Of a stretch of 5,139 nt of DNA, positions 1 through 5,139 are shown piece by piece. How positions within the stretch are numbered: the stretch's first letter is position 1; each line of letters begins with the position of its first letter. The stretch covers positions 1-5,139 of the forward strand of contig DRHE01000082.1 of the NCBI GenBank assembly GCA_011049745.1, given 5' to 3'. This stretch comes from Spirochaetales bacterium. Its GTDB lineage: Bacteria > Spirochaetota > Spirochaetia > SZUA-6 > DRHE01. The notes under the pieces were generated by a model. The model had not been told where the DNA came from and searched no databases. It saw only the letters and a list, made by a program, of their open reading frames with translations. The position numbers and the translations under genes were made by a program.

Positions 1-3
1 GAG

Positions 4-237
4 GTGATAATCCAGCTTGATCTCAAAGCGGCAGCGGGGGATGAGAAGATAGATATTGAGGCGGTTCTTACCTATCAGGGCGAGGTGTTTACTTTCATGG
101 TGAGTGTAAAAGAGGGAGAGCGAAAAGAGCTTAAGCAAGAGATAGACTTGGTTGAGTTTGAAATTGATATCGACCGGAGCGAGATCTCTTATGATATCTC
201 GCGCCGGGATATCCGGCAGAATATGTTTCGAGAATAA
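4..237 (+). CDS. Hypothetical acidic protein, 77 aa (possibly 5'-partial)
   Basis: I do not recognise this protein. The frame reads from a GTG at position 4 to TAA at 235-237. The codon before the GTG (GAG) is also open, and no Shine-Dalgarno can be seen because the window begins there, so the true start may lie upstream and this may be the C-terminal part of a longer protein. The product is rich in Glu, Asp, Ile and Lys. It has alternating hydrophobic/charged stretches (for example VEFEIDIDRSEISYDI) that suggest beta strands. It has no signal peptide, membrane segment or cysteine motif. The basic C-terminus (SRRDIRQNMFRE) is encoded largely by a long imperfect palindrome at 166-213. A spacer of 145 nt and a terminator-like hairpin separate it from the HPr-domain gene, so it probably belongs to an upstream transcription unit. 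That it is coding is inferred from the clean open frame and the absence of a competing frame. Confidence 0.55.
   Translation: MIIQLDLKAAAGDEKIDIEAVLTYQGEVFTFMVSVKEGERKELKQEIDLVEFEIDIDRSEISYDISRRDIRQNMFRE
166..213. repeat. Long imperfect palindrome inside the 3' end of the first gene
   Basis: The left arm is GATATC (166-171), a 2-nt bulge GA, then CCGGAGCGAGAT (174-185). The right arm is ATCTCGCGCCGG (196-207), then GATATC (208-213). The loop is 10 nt (186-195). The arms pair at 17 of 18 positions, with one A/G mismatch and the 2-nt bulge. No T tract follows, so it does not look like an intrinsic terminator. It could be an mRNA structure, a protein-binding site, or a by-product of repeated DI(S/D)R-type codons. 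Confidence 0.5.
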
Positions 238-255
238 AAAATGCGGCATAGAGGT

Positions 256-286
256 TTGATTGAGGCGAATTCCTAATCTTTATGCT
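256..286 (+). promoter_or_regulatory. Weak candidate sigma70-type promoter upstream of the HPr-domain gene
   Basis: TTGATT (256-261) and TATGCT (281-286) resemble -35 and -10 boxes, but the spacer of 19 bp is longer than optimal. If used, transcription would start around 293 and the leader would include the hairpin at 328-362. There is no better promoter between the first gene and the HPr-domain gene that I can see, so this is offered as the least poor candidate. Confidence 0.2.
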
Positions 287-327
287 TTTAGCTTTAAAAT
301 TTTGCGTGTTCAGCGTGAAAAATAATC

Positions 328-369
328 AAGTCCAGCGCCCGAATATATATTGTGTTGGACTTTTGTTTT
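328..369 (+). terminator. Terminator-like hairpin with T-rich tract, abutting the HPr gene ribosome binding site
   Basis: AAGTCCAGCGC (328-338) pairs with GTGTTGGACTT (352-362) over 11 positions, including two G-U wobbles. The loop is 13 nt and A/T-rich (339-351). The run TTTTGTTTT (361-369) follows, giving the form of a rho-independent terminator. It may end the transcript of the upstream hypothetical gene. Because the next Shine-Dalgarno begins at 370, it may instead be a leader attenuator for the HPr-trk operon. The large loop and the wobble pairs reduce confidence. Confidence 0.5.
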
Positions 370-374
370 AAGGA
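370..374 (+). promoter_or_regulatory. Ribosome binding site deciding the GTG start at 383
   Basis: AAGGA (370-374) lies 8 nt before GTG 383-385, a good Shine-Dalgarno distance. The same frame can be opened earlier at TTG 350, but that codon lies in the loop and right arm of the 328-362 hairpin and has no Shine-Dalgarno. The GTG is therefore preferred. Confidence 0.55.
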
Positions 375-382
375 CTTCGGTT

Positions 383-1273
383 GTGAATGTAATCTGCGAT
401 GGGAAAGAAGCGGTTAAAAAGAAACAATCCCCGGCCGGCCTGATAATTGCTGAAGAAAAATTCAGATTGCTGATCAGCAGCAGGACAGTTGAGCTCTTGA
501 GTCTATCTCTATATATAAAGAGGCAACATCAAAATAAGAACTGCTTTACCAGGCCGCTGCTGGGAGATATTCTTTCTGAAGGAACCAAGATCGAAGAATT
601 GCTGGATGGTTATGGCGTGCGCAATAACCAGCGCTGGTATCCATTTCGTGAATTAGTGGCAACAATTAAACTTTTCGCCAATGTGAGCTATATTCTGCTC
701 CACCTGAAACACTCTGTTCCCACCTACAATTTAATGTCGATTGAGAATGATTTTTTGAAGGCAACTGATGAGGCTTTCAGTTGTACCTGCAAAATACTGG
801 TTTCAGTGGTAGGCAGTTTACTGAAACAGGCTGAGAAGCTGAAAATCTATTTGCCGGAACATATTCCCGGTGAGAAGAGCTTTATTGAGGAACTGCCGCC
901 TGGACACCTGCCCATAGACCGTAAAAGCCGCAAGGTCTCTTCAGCTGAAGAAACCGTTGTCTATTTAGCCACGGCATTTCTGAATCTGGCGGCAGCAAGC
1001 TCTTTTCTGCATATTCCCCATAAAGAGAGGATTGAGAACTATCGGGATTACATTCCTGATCCGATCAGCGAGGAAAAACTGAGAAACCTGGAATATAAGT
1101 TTCACAACCTGCAGTCCCTTTATGATACCCATATTTCGGATTCCAATGTCGAGTCCCTGGATGAGAACCTGCCCGTATTGCGCGGTCATGTAAGCGTTAT
1201 CTTTCACCTGCTGGAAACAGCTACCCGCTCTTACCCATTACTGCGAACGTCATGTGCTGATATCCGAAAGTAA
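383..1273 (+). CDS. HPr-domain protein, N-terminal part (gene split by apparent frameshift)
   Basis: This frame runs from GTG 383 to TAA 1271-1273 (296 residues). It appears to be the N-terminal half of a ~532-residue protein whose remainder is in another frame from about 1227 to 1982. After a basic leader it starts a helical, soluble-looking region with FRLLISSRTVELLSLSLYIKRQ at about residues 27-48. LGDIL and IEELLDGYG follow, then several further amphipathic helices. There is no signal peptide or convincing membrane segment and I see no catalytic motif. The last ~15 residues after ETAT (RSYPLLRTSCADIRK) look like out-of-frame sequence. Reading one base later gives ALTHYCERHVLISESK, which runs directly into the downstream frame. 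The role is inferred from the HPr-like domain in the second half. This N-terminal region probably forms a platform or sensor, and its function is unknown. It would be the first gene of the trk operon. Confidence 0.7.
   Translation: MNVICDGKEAVKKKQSPAGLIIAEEKFRLLISSRTVELLSLSLYIKRQHQNKNCFTRPLLGDILSEGTKIEELLDGYGVRNNQRWYPFRELVATIKLFANVSYILLHLKHSVPTYNLMSIENDFLKATDEAFSCTCKILVSVVGSLLKQAEKLKIYLPEHIPGEKSFIEELPPGHLPIDRKSRKVSSAEETVVYLATAFLNLAAASSFLHIPHKERIENYRDYIPDPISEEKLRNLEYKFHNLQSLYDTHISDSNVESLDENLPVLRGHVSVIFHLLETATRSYPLLRTSCADIRK
1214..1253 (+). other. Probable frameshift point in the HPr-domain gene (extra base in CCC, about 1224-1226)
   Basis: The frame from 383 reads ...HLLETAT to 1225 and then RSYPLLRTS. 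Removing one C from the CCC run at 1224-1226 gives ETATALTHYCERHVLISESK, continuous with the frame ending at 1982. The corrected length from GTG 383 to the TGA at 1980-1982 is 1599 nt, exactly 533 codons. The indel could lie anywhere between about 1214 and 1250, but the CCC run is the simplest site. It could be a sequencing or assembly error, a real inactivating mutation, or, less likely, programmed +1 frameshifting. No stop codon or upstream Shine-Dalgarno-like stimulator of the prfB kind is present. Confidence 0.7.
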
Positions 1274-1982
1274 AAATGTTTACATCAACTCCTGCCAGAT
1301 CGACTACACGCCGCTGTTCAAGGTTCTGGTTAACTATTCTCTTTGCTTCTCCAGCCTCTACATTAAGAAAGGGCGCAAACTGTGCCAGTTGATGCTTAAA
1401 AATTATGCAAAACAGGGACAAATAGTAGTTTTTGTGCCCAGGTACAGGGGTTTTCATGTACGGCCCTCCACATTGATAGCCAAAATCGTTAATCATTACG
1501 GCAGTGAAGTGTGGATGAAACTGGGCAGCGAAACCTATAATGCTTCTTTTACCCTGGACCTTTTTCGGGCTAATGAAGTATTGAATGCCAGGAAAAAGCA
1601 CAAACTGGCTGAAGAAGTAGCCCGGGTAATAAGAGATGGAATCTATGAAGAAGCCGGTGACCTGGTCAAGTCCGTGCGCACCGTTATCAAGATCCTGATG
1701 GAAAGTAGCAAAGTAATCATATATGAGCTGAAATTTTCTCTGGAAGAGATAAAACCCCTGGAAGATGAAACCCCTTATCAATCTATTATACGTGTGTTTA
1801 CTCAGCTCTTTGTTATGGGAAAGATCGATATGGAGCTCGATATGCAGGTCTCTTTTTCCGGAGATTTGCGTGTTTTAGCTGATATAAAGCTACTGACAGA
1901 ACATGGTTACGGTGAGGATGATTCCGGCAATAATTTAGACCTGCCTAAAGCGCTTTCCTATTTAAGGAAGGGGTACCAATGA
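1254..1982 (+). CDS. HPr-family phosphocarrier-domain protein, C-terminal part
   Basis: The open frame begins at GTG 1254, but this codon has no Shine-Dalgarno. The frame is better understood as the continuation of the gene starting at 383. It contains an HPr-like fold: a strand GQIVVFVPRYRG, then GFHVRPSTLIAK, matching the active-site signature G-(I/L/F)-H-x-R-P. The histidine is codon 1455-1457, residue 358 of the corrected protein and 68 of this frame. In HPr this histidine carries the phosphate passed from Enzyme I. A serine, S388, falls close to the regulatory Ser46 position in an NASF context, with a one-residue gap in the alignment. The usual HPr continues for ~85 residues, whereas here another ~95 residues follow, with helices and strands (IIRVFTQLFVMGKIDMELDM) and a GYGEDDSGNN segment. 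The C-terminal codons contain the ribosome binding site of the next small ORF, and its ATG overlaps this TGA. Likely a regulatory phosphoacceptor rather than a general sugar-PTS HPr. Confidence 0.8.
   Translation: MLISESKNVYINSCQIDYTPLFKVLVNYSLCFSSLYIKKGRKLCQLMLKNYAKQGQIVVFVPRYRGFHVRPSTLIAKIVNHYGSEVWMKLGSETYNASFTLDLFRANEVLNARKKHKLAEEVARVIRDGIYEEAGDLVKSVRTVIKILMESSKVIIYELKFSLEEIKPLEDETPYQSIIRVFTQLFVMGKIDMELDMQVSFSGDLRVLADIKLLTEHGYGEDDSGNNLDLPKALSYLRKGYQ
1964..1973 (+). promoter_or_regulatory. Strong ribosome binding site for the short ORF at 1979
   Basis: AAGGAAGGGG (1964-1973) lies 5-10 nt before ATG 1979-1981, inside the last codons of the HPr-domain gene. Neither trkA start candidate has a comparable Shine-Dalgarno, so this site most likely loads ribosomes at 1979. 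Confidence 0.5.
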
Positions 1983-2068
1983 TAGAAGAGGCAAACCCCC
2001 TTGACAAATATTTGCTACGCAGCATTAGGCAAGGTCCACTTTTCAGTAATTTGACATTCTCTGCTTAA
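1979..2068 (+). CDS. Short ORF, 29 aa, translationally coupled between HPr gene and trkA
   Basis: ATG 1979-1981 overlaps the TGA of the HPr-domain gene (ATGA arrangement) and is preceded by a strong Shine-Dalgarno. The peptide begins MIEEANPLDKYLLRSI and ends at TAA 2066-2068. It has no recognisable domain and no transmembrane segment. The stop lies 7-19 nt before the trkA start candidates, so terminating ribosomes could re-initiate on trkA. It could be a real small protein, a coupling leader peptide, or the decayed remnant of a longer gene. The evidence is the start context alone. Codon content gives no strong support in so short a frame, and part of the downstream promoter overlaps its end. 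Confidence 0.3.
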   Translation: MIEEANPLDKYLLRSIRQGPLFSNLTFSA

Positions 2069-2080
2069 TTCCTGTATGCT
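2051..2080 (+). promoter_or_regulatory. Candidate sigma70 promoter immediately before trkA
   Basis: A perfect -35 hexamer TTGACA (2051-2056) is followed after 18 bp by TATGCT (2075-2080), matching TATAAT at 4 of 6. The predicted transcription start is about 2087-2088, which coincides with an in-frame ATG of trkA at 2088. The promoter overlaps the end of the short ORF. It would allow trkA-trkH to be transcribed independently of the HPr-domain gene. Confidence 0.45.
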
Positions 2081-2087
2081 GATGAAG

Positions 2088-3488
2088 ATGAATTTCGTAA
2101 TCCTGGGCGCAGGAAGCGTCGGTTTTCAACTGGCCAAATACCTTATCGAGCAGAATAATAATGTAGCACTGATTGAAAAAGAGCCTGATAAGGCAAAACA
2201 TGCTTCAAATGTCCTTGACTGCATGGTGATCAACGAACAGGGGAATAATATAGAAACCCTGAAGAAAGCAGGCATTAATAAAGCGGATTATTTCATCAGT
2301 GTAACAGACTCCGATGAAGTGAATATGATAGCCTGCAGCCTGGTTGCCAGCGAATTCCATGTGCCTCACAAGATAGCCAGGATCCGGAATATCGATTACT
2401 CCGGCACCCGGGTTCTTCAGCAGCCCATCCTCGGAATTGATTATTTTGTGAATCCGGAGATCGAAACAGCCAGAGCAATTATCAGGGCTGTTGAGGGTGG
2501 GGCTGTAAGCGATATCGTGTATTTTGAAAAAAGCAGCCTGCAGATGCGCAGTATTACGGTGAGTGGCTCATCTCTCCTTCGTGATAAATGTATCGAGGAG
2601 GTTAAACGTACAATACAGACTAACTTCCTGGTAGCGGTTATTCTTCGGGAAAATGAATACATCATTCCCCACGGGTATAGTGTGGTAAAGGAAAATGACA
2701 AGCTCTATTTGATTGCCACCGCTGAAAACTTCGAAAAGATCTTTTTTCAAATCGGCAAAGGCAGGATAGAGATGAACAAGATTGTGCTCATCGGCGGTGA
2801 CAGAGTCTCTATCTATGTGGCAGAACATTTTCTGGAAAACAAGAAAAAGGACCTGTCGATATTCGGCAGGCTTTTGCGCTATCTCAAGCCGATGAAAAAG
2901 AGAAAGATCAGTATCATTGATAGTGATTATAATAACTGCAAACTGCTCTCGGACCGTTTTCCCGAGGCCATGATCTTTAACTCCGATATCTCTGATGAGG
3001 GATTTTCCGAGGAGGAAGAGTTAGCCGGCGCCGATCTTGTTATAGCCATTACCGGCAATCAGGAATTTAATATTGTGAATGCTGTTTATGCGAAATCCGT
3101 GGGCGCCGGGCGGACAATGGTTCTGGTTAACAAGAGCAATTATGTACACATAGCTTCCAACCTCGGAATTGATGTTGCGGTCAGCCAGATCGAAAGTATG
3201 GTCAACTCCATTCTAAAATATATCCGTAAAAGCAATATCCGCAGCGTTTACTCCATTTCAGGCGGAAAGGTGGAGGTGCTCGAGCTTGCCGTTGAAAAAG
3301 CAAGCCGGACCATTGGGAAAAAAATAAAGGAGTTGAAGCTTCCCAGGCAGACCCTGATCATATCCGTAACCAGAGGCGATAATCACATCATTCCTGACGG
3401 TGAGCTTACACTTAAAAACGGAGATTACATAATCGTAATTGCCCGCAAAGAGTCGGTTGCCAGAATTGAAGAAATCTTCACCAGCTGA
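2088..3488 (+). CDS. trkA: Trk system potassium uptake regulatory protein TrkA
   Basis: TrkA is the cytoplasmic, nucleotide-binding subunit that assembles on the inner face of TrkH and controls K+ uptake. The 466-residue product (numbered from ATG 2088) is close to the ~458 typical of two-RCK TrkA proteins. First RCK: Rossmann motif GAGSVG at 7-12, acidic residue E30 at the end of strand 2, and the conserved VTDSDEVNMIAC at about 72-83. First RCK_C domain: about 145-220. Second RCK: from about 232, with a degenerate glycine motif GGDRVS (236-241) and acidic D278. Second RCK_C domain: about 386-466, including IKELKLPRQTLI and GDYIIVIA. An extra ~20-residue basic segment (250-273) lies between helix 1 and strand 2 of the second Rossmann unit. 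In-frame ATGs also exist at 2076 and 2082. I chose 2088 because MNFVILGAG begins where the E. coli protein does. No start has a good Shine-Dalgarno, suggesting coupling to the preceding ORF or a leaderless mRNA. trkH follows after 2 nt. Confidence 0.93.
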   Translation: MNFVILGAGSVGFQLAKYLIEQNNNVALIEKEPDKAKHASNVLDCMVINEQGNNIETLKKAGINKADYFISVTDSDEVNMIACSLVASEFHVPHKIARIRNIDYSGTRVLQQPILGIDYFVNPEIETARAIIRAVEGGAVSDIVYFEKSSLQMRSITVSGSSLLRDKCIEEVKRTIQTNFLVAVILRENEYIIPHGYSVVKENDKLYLIATAENFEKIFFQIGKGRIEMNKIVLIGGDRVSIYVAEHFLENKKKDLSIFGRLLRYLKPMKKRKISIIDSDYNNCKLLSDRFPEAMIFNSDISDEGFSEEEELAGADLVIAITGNQEFNIVNAVYAKSVGAGRTMVLVNKSNYVHIASNLGIDVAVSQIESMVNSILKYIRKSNIRSVYSISGGKVEVLELAVEKASRTIGKKIKELKLPRQTLIISVTRGDNHIIPDGELTLKNGDYIIVIARKESVARIEEIFTS

Positions 3489-3490
3489 AT

Positions 3491-4939
3491 ATGCATATTG
3501 GATTGATACTCAGGGTTTTAGCCATACTCCTTATCATTATATCTTTTTTTATGATTTTTCCGGTAATCTTTGCTCTCTATTACCACGAAGAGCAGATGAT
3601 TCCGCACTTTCTCCTGCCTATGCTCATGGTTCTGGTTATCTCTTTACCGATTATCTTTCTTACACGAAAGAGTGTTAAAACCCTCTCTACGCGGGACGGA
3701 TTTCTCCTGGTTTCACTGAGCTGGATTTTTTCTGCTCTTTTCGGCGCCCTGCCGCTCTATTTTTCCGCTTCAATTCCTCATCTAACGGATGCCTTTTTTG
3801 AGATAATGTCCGGTTTCACAACTACCGGAGCATCAATCCTGACCAATATTGAGGGCCTGCCCAAATCCATGCTTTTCTGGCGTTCATTAACCCACTGGCT
3901 CGGCGGCATGGGCATTGTGGTGTTGACGATCGCGGTATTCCCGCTGCTGGGTGTTGGTGCTGTTGGCTTAATGAAAGCGGAGTCTCCAGGGCCGACACTG
4001 GACAAACTGACGCCGAAGATCACCGAAACGGCAAAAATTCTCTGGTTTATCTACCTGGCTTTTACCGTGGCGCAAACCCTTCTGCTGATGATCGGCAGGA
4101 TGAGCCTGTTCGATGCCCTGACCCACAGCTTCGGTACCCTGGCCACCGGCGGGTTTTCCCCTAAAAACAGCAGTGTCGGCTATTACAAATCAACCTATGT
4201 GGATATTGTAATTACTGTGTTTATGGTTTTAGCCGGAGGAAATTTTGTGCTCTATTACCGGCTGATAAGCGGGAATGTTGAAAAGGTATTTACTAATACA
4301 GAGTTAAAAGCATACCTGGGAATTTTTTTGGCAGCCATGCTGATTATCGCAATCGGTCTTTATGGGAAAGAGTATGATACCTTTAGGCGCAGCCTCAGGT
4401 ATGCCGCTTTTCAGGCGGCTTCTATCCTTACTACTACCGGATATACAACCGCGGATTATGCAAGCTGGCCCTTTTTTACCCAGGGGGTATTGTTCATCCT
4501 TATGTTTATAGGGGGCTGTTCCGGCTCTACCGGGGGAGGGATCAAGGTTATTCGTATTGTCACCCTCTTTAAACAGGCGCTTAACGAGATGAAATTCATT
4601 TCCCATCCGCGGGGCATCTTCAGCATCAGGCTCGGCGGCAATATTATAAAGAAGGACACGGTATATACAATTTCAGGTTTCTTTTTTCTCTACCTTTTAA
4701 TGCTGATAATTACAACTTTCGTGGTTGCTTCCGGCGGCAATGACATCCTCACCGCAATGAGTACTGCCCTGGTCACTGTCGGCAATATAGGCCCGGGTTT
4801 TGGTAAAATCGGGCCCACCCTGAATTATGCCTTTTATCCCGGCTATATCAAATGGTTTTTAAGTTTTGCCATGATGGTCGGCAGGCTGGAAATCTACACT
4901 GTGCTGGTTTTATTCACTTCGAAGTTCTGGAGAAAATAG
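3491..4939 (+). CDS. trkH: Trk system potassium uptake protein TrkH, K+-translocating membrane subunit
   Basis: TrkH is the inner-membrane K+ pathway of the Trk system. The length of 482 residues matches the usual ~483. The fold is four membrane-pore-membrane repeats after two extra N-terminal helices, which separates TrkH from the shorter KtrB. The four selectivity-filter segments are visible: TTTGAS (110-115), LATGGFSP (217-224), TTTGYT (314-319) and TVGNIGPG (429-436). The glycines G113, G220, G317 and G431 are the filter positions. The conserved gating loop of the third repeat is GGCSGSTGGG (341-350). SLTHWLGGMGIVVL (132-145) is a family signature. R465 in MMVGRLE is the conserved arginine of the last helix. 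Hydrophobic segments lie at about 5-30, 40-57, 70-92, 135-157, 182-203, 236-258, 272-292, 327-343, 390-413 and 452-477. The start ATG is 2 nt after the trkA stop with no clear Shine-Dalgarno, consistent with translational coupling to trkA. The frame is intact, with all key residues present. Confidence 0.96.
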   Translation: MHIGLILRVLAILLIIISFFMIFPVIFALYYHEEQMIPHFLLPMLMVLVISLPIIFLTRKSVKTLSTRDGFLLVSLSWIFSALFGALPLYFSASIPHLTDAFFEIMSGFTTTGASILTNIEGLPKSMLFWRSLTHWLGGMGIVVLTIAVFPLLGVGAVGLMKAESPGPTLDKLTPKITETAKILWFIYLAFTVAQTLLLMIGRMSLFDALTHSFGTLATGGFSPKNSSVGYYKSTYVDIVITVFMVLAGGNFVLYYRLISGNVEKVFTNTELKAYLGIFLAAMLIIAIGLYGKEYDTFRRSLRYAAFQAASILTTTGYTTADYASWPFFTQGVLFILMFIGGCSGSTGGGIKVIRIVTLFKQALNEMKFISHPRGIFSIRLGGNIIKKDTVYTISGFFFLYLLMLIITTFVVASGGNDILTAMSTALVTVGNIGPGFGKIGPTLNYAFYPGYIKWFLSFAMMVGRLEIYTVLVLFTSKFWRK

Positions 4940-4940
4940 G

Positions 4941-4991
4941 CAGTAGAGTTTGCTAATGTTGCTCAGTTTGGCGGAAAATCAAACTCTATTG
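4941..4991 (+). other. Stem-loop directly after trkH (12-bp stem, 27-nt loop)
   Basis: CAGTAGAGTTTG (4941-4952) pairs with CAAACTCTATTG (4980-4991) over 12 positions, with a single G-U wobble. The loop covers 4953-4979. It begins one base after the TAG stop of trkH. There is no T tract after it, so it is not a standard intrinsic terminator. It could protect the mRNA 3' end or take part in termination together with the hairpin at 5076-5115. Confidence 0.45.
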
Positions 4992-5075
4992 ATGCCCGTG
5001 TGGGTGAATTATTCCATCCAGCCGTAGTAGAATCGCTTTAACTTTTAGATATTTCTAGCCAGATATGGATTATTA

Positions 5076-5115
5076 CCCCAGAGAAATAAGGGTTTCGGGC
5101 TATTTTTCTCTGGGG
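5076..5115 (+). terminator. Strong hairpin, likely terminator of the trk operon
   Basis: CCCCAGAGAAA (5076-5086) pairs perfectly with TTTCTCTGGGG (5105-5115) over 11 bp, with an 18-nt loop. The downstream sequence AATTTGGATATTTTC is only moderately T-rich, so termination strength is uncertain. The reverse strand has no better T tract. The position, 137 nt after the trkH stop with no gene between, fits the 3' end of the operon. Confidence 0.5.
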
Positions 5116-5139
5116 AATTTGGATATTTTCAGATTCTTA

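Noticed and set aside
258..290. Small hairpin (GATTGAGG / CCTAATC) followed by T-rich sequence as a terminator of the first gene
   Set aside because: The stem has only 7 pairs, a bulge and few G-C pairs. The hairpin at 328-362 is a much better candidate.
350..382. Earlier TTG start for the HPr-domain gene
   Set aside because: The TTG is buried in the 328-362 hairpin and lacks a Shine-Dalgarno. GTG 383 has AAGGA at 8 nt.
1221..1781. Long (186-codon) open frame on the minus strand
   Set aside because: It lies entirely antisense to the HPr-domain gene, whose plus-strand product carries the recognisable HPr motif. The minus product shows no family features and no start context.
3439..3678. Plus-strand 79-codon frame overlapping the trkA end and trkH start
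   Set aside because: It overlaps both clear Trk genes in another frame and has no separate start signal or family resemblance.
4304..4659. Minus-strand frames of 67-100 codons opposite trkH
   Set aside because: They are antisense shadows of the conserved TrkH pore region, including the GGCSGSTGGG loop.
4937..5041. TrkH frame stays open for 33 codons after its TAG stop, suggesting read-through or pyrrolysine
   Set aside because: TrkH is already full length at 482 residues with a normal C-terminus, and the extension has no recognisable domain. A strong stem-loop starts at 4941. Chance is the simpler explanation.

Overview
The window is bacterial, with tightly packed genes all on the + strand and mid-range GC (not computed). 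It carries the end of one unit, a small hypothetical protein, followed by a potassium-uptake locus. The locus consists of a large HPr-domain protein, TrkA and TrkH. A multi-domain HPr-like protein of this kind next to trkA-trkH reminds me of Desulfobacterota / former Deltaproteobacteria. That placement rests on memory of the family and is tentative.

Layout: (1) 4-237 is a 77-codon acidic protein of unknown function, possibly continuing upstream of the window. Its 3' coding end holds a long imperfect palindrome (166-213). (2) 238-382 is a non-coding leader with a terminator-like hairpin (328-362) and a T-rich tract. The tract ends directly at a Shine-Dalgarno sequence for a GTG start at 383. 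(3) 383-1982 is best read as one gene for a ~532-residue HPr-domain protein, split by an apparent +1-nt frameshift near 1224-1226. It therefore appears as two overlapping frames, 383-1273 and 1254-1982. (4) 1979-2068 is a 29-codon ORF with a good ribosome binding site and an ATGA overlap with the HPr gene. A consensus-like promoter (TTGACA-18 bp-TATGCT) follows just before trkA. (5) 2088-3488 is trkA, the cytoplasmic RCK-type regulatory subunit. (6) 3491-4939 is trkH, the K+-translocating membrane subunit, 2 nt after trkA. (7) 4940-5139 is non-coding, with two strong hairpins; the second (5076-5115) is the likely end of the transcript.

Working model: TrkH forms the K+ pathway and TrkA gates it through nucleotide binding. 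The HPr-domain protein may bring phosphotransferase-type (PTS) signalling to the system. In E. coli the nitrogen-PTS protein EIIA-Ntr binds TrkA, which makes a PTS-K+ link plausible, but no direct interaction can be read from this sequence. The points most worth checking are the frameshift, the HPr-Trk linkage, the leader hairpin, the unusual second RCK unit of TrkA, and the short ORF with the promoter before trkA.
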